From: Lentimicrobiaceae bacterium
Lineage (GTDB): Bacteria > Bacteroidota > Bacteroidia > Bacteroidales > F082
Reading direction: 5' to 3'
DNA: 50,129 nt
Assembly: GCA_015061295.1 (NCBI GenBank)
Contig: SUWU01000018.1
Span: 1 to 50,129 of the forward strand
The notes under the pieces were generated by a model. The model was not told the origin of the DNA. It was given only the letters and a program-made list of their open reading frames with translations, and searched no databases. Position numbers and translations under genes: made by a program. Shown piece by piece: positions 49,244-50,129 of this stretch; the stretch's first letter is position 1; each line of letters starts with the position of its first letter.

Positions 49244-49273
49244 CAAGGACGCAGCAAATTTGCCACGTCCTTG
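49244..49273. repeat. Nested palindrome downstream of etfA
   Basis: CAAGGACG (49244-49251) pairs with CGTCCTTG (49266-49273), enclosing a second palindrome GCAAATTTGC with CA on both sides. It could be a hairpin processing or stability signal, or a protein-binding site. A related GCAAGGACGCAG occurs near 43136-43147 at the other end of the accessory block. Confidence 0.6.
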
Positions 49274-49276
49274 CAA

Positions 49277-49301
49277 ATTATGAATTATGCATTATGCATT
49301 A
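49277..49301. repeat. Heptanucleotide array ATTATGM, 3.6 units
   Basis: ATTATGA, ATTATGC, ATTATGC and ATTA lie head to tail just after the etfA stop codon. It is AT-rich and non-coding. Confidence 0.75.
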
Positions 49302-49304
49302 ATC

Positions 49305-49348
49305 AATTACTTCTCAATCTCTTTCTTGATTCTTTCGTTGAGCATTGG
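49305..49348. repeat. 44-bp direct repeat, right copy
   Basis: This segment, covering the last codons and stop of etfA, is identical to 46330-46373. The two copies bracket the HNH, methyltransferase-remnant and restriction-like genes (about 3 kb), so they could be attachment-site-like ends or recombination substrates. Confidence 0.9.
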
Positions 49349-50129
49349 GACGATCTTATGTAAATCTCCAACTATGCCTAAGTCGGCGGCGCTGAAGATC
49401 GGGGCGTATTTGTCTTTGTTGATAGCGATGATGTAGCCTGATTCTTCCATACCTGCTAAGTGCTGGATAGCGCCGGAGATACCGCATGCTACATACAACT
49501 CTGGACGTACGGTCTTGCCGGTCTGTCCTACCTGGATGCAGTGATCAACAACACCGGCATCGACCATGGCGCGTGATGATGCTACCATGCCACCGAGTGT
49601 GTCGGCTAAGGCTTGTAACTTGTTGAAGCCTTCTGTGTTCTTCACGCCACGTCCGCCTGAGACTAAAATCTTAGCGTCGGCGATGTCGTCGTTGCATGAG
49701 CATTTCATCTCTGTGTTGACGAGCTTAACTTTGAAACGTGCTGTGTCGAACTTAGGTGCAAACATGGTTACTTCGCCTGCTCTGCCTTCTTCACGCTGAC
49801 GTTTCTGCATAACGCCTGGACGTACTGTCGACATCTGCGGACGGTTGTTTGGACATACGATTGTCGCCATCAAGTTGCCGCCGAATGCTGGGCGTGTCAT
49901 ACGGAATTGCTTGTCGCCAGCTTCTGTGTCAGCTACTTCCAACTTTGTACAGTCGGCTGTAAGACCTGTGTTTAATCTTGCTGCGATACGTGGAGCGAGA
50001 TCACGACCTATTGTCGTTGCGCCATAAAGCACGATTGATGGCTTGCGTTCTGTGATGACCTGATATAAGGCTTGTGAATATTGTTCTGTGATATAGTCTT
50101 TCAACTCTGCGCAGTCGGCTACTATGACT
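49307..50129 (-). CDS. etfA: Electron transfer flavoprotein subunit alpha, N-terminus outside window
   Basis: The frame continues past the right edge (it reads [12 protein letters not shown] at the edge), so a TTG at 50104 is not the start. The visible 273 codons cover most of EtfA. Motifs: [19 protein letters not shown] (key [12 protein letters not shown]), GLTADCT, the FAD domain with [44 protein letters not shown] (key GISGAIQH), and the C-terminal [12 protein letters not shown]. EtfA carries electrons between acyl-CoA dehydrogenases or bifurcating partners and quinone or ferredoxin pools. EtfB is expected just upstream, outside the window. Confidence 0.96.
   Translation of the reverse strand, partial: VIVADCAELKDYITEQYSQALYQVITERKPSIVLYGATTIGRDLAPRIAARLNTGLTADCTKLEVADTEAGDKQFRMTRPAFGGNLMATIVCPNNRPQMSTVRPGVMQKRQREEGRAGEVTMFAPKFDTARFKVKLVNTEMKCSCNDDIADAKILVSGGRGVKNTEGFNKLQALADTLGGMVASSRAMVDAGVVDHCIQVGQTGKTVRPELYVACGISGAIQHLAGMEESGYIIAINKDKYAPIFSAADLGIVGDLHKIVPMLNERIKKEIEK

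Overview
The window looks like a chromosomal segment of a Bacteroidota bacterium, most likely an uncultured gut or host-associated Bacteroidales. The evidence is a TonB-dependent receptor with an N-terminal carboxypeptidase-like domain, many lipoproteins, a sialidase ending in a type IX secretion sorting domain, a single-chain gcvP, and at least a dozen promoters matching the Bacteroidota -7 consensus TAnnTTTG. There are no convincing Shine-Dalgarno sites. This is inference from gene families; no rRNA is present.

Layout. 1-4.1 kb: end of an unrecognised gene, a strong terminator, an EF-hand-like membrane protein and a YqhD/BdhA-type alcohol dehydrogenase. 4.1-7.5 kb: TonB-dependent receptor plus DUF4249-type lipoprotein, then tRNA-Tyr. 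7.6-29.4 kb: mostly housekeeping genes (gcvP, typA, an AddA/RecB-like helicase-nuclease, a TamB-like protein, tsaD, dgt, a DUF58 protein, trxA, and a dnaE fused to a DnaQ-type exonuclease). 29.4-31.1 kb: a candidate structured noncoding RNA with its own promoter, and two paralogous lipoproteins. 31.1-36.1 kb: a probable operon of a dipeptidyl peptidase III fused to a nicotinamidase, a low-molecular-weight phosphatase and a secreted sialidase. 36.1-41.0 kb: a tightly packed murL-murD2-aroB-aroA operon, implying that peptidoglycan D-Glu is made by L-Glu ligation followed by epimerisation, as described in Xanthomonas. 41.0-43.1 kb: alpha-L-fucosidase lipoprotein. 43.4-49.3 kb: a visibly more AT-rich accessory region holding a RloC-like anticodon nuclease, an HNH endonuclease, a truncated D12-class adenine methyltransferase and two restriction-endonuclease-like genes. 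It is bounded by a beheaded FISUMP gene and by a second, decayed copy of the 3' end of etfA. The intact etfA runs off the right edge.

Sialidase and fucosidase together suggest foraging on host glycans. The accessory block is a defence island with signs of decay and recombination: truncated genes, a probable frameshift and a 44-bp exact direct repeat. Short tandem arrays with 7-, 8- or 11-nt units recur between genes and, unusually, inside dnaE and aroA.

The items I consider most worth checking are the DPP III-nicotinamidase fusion, the 8-nt repeat in the exonuclease-polymerase linker, the possibly pseudoknotted RNA upstream of dnaE, the MurL/MurD2 pair, and the etfA duplication flanking the restriction-modification remnants.
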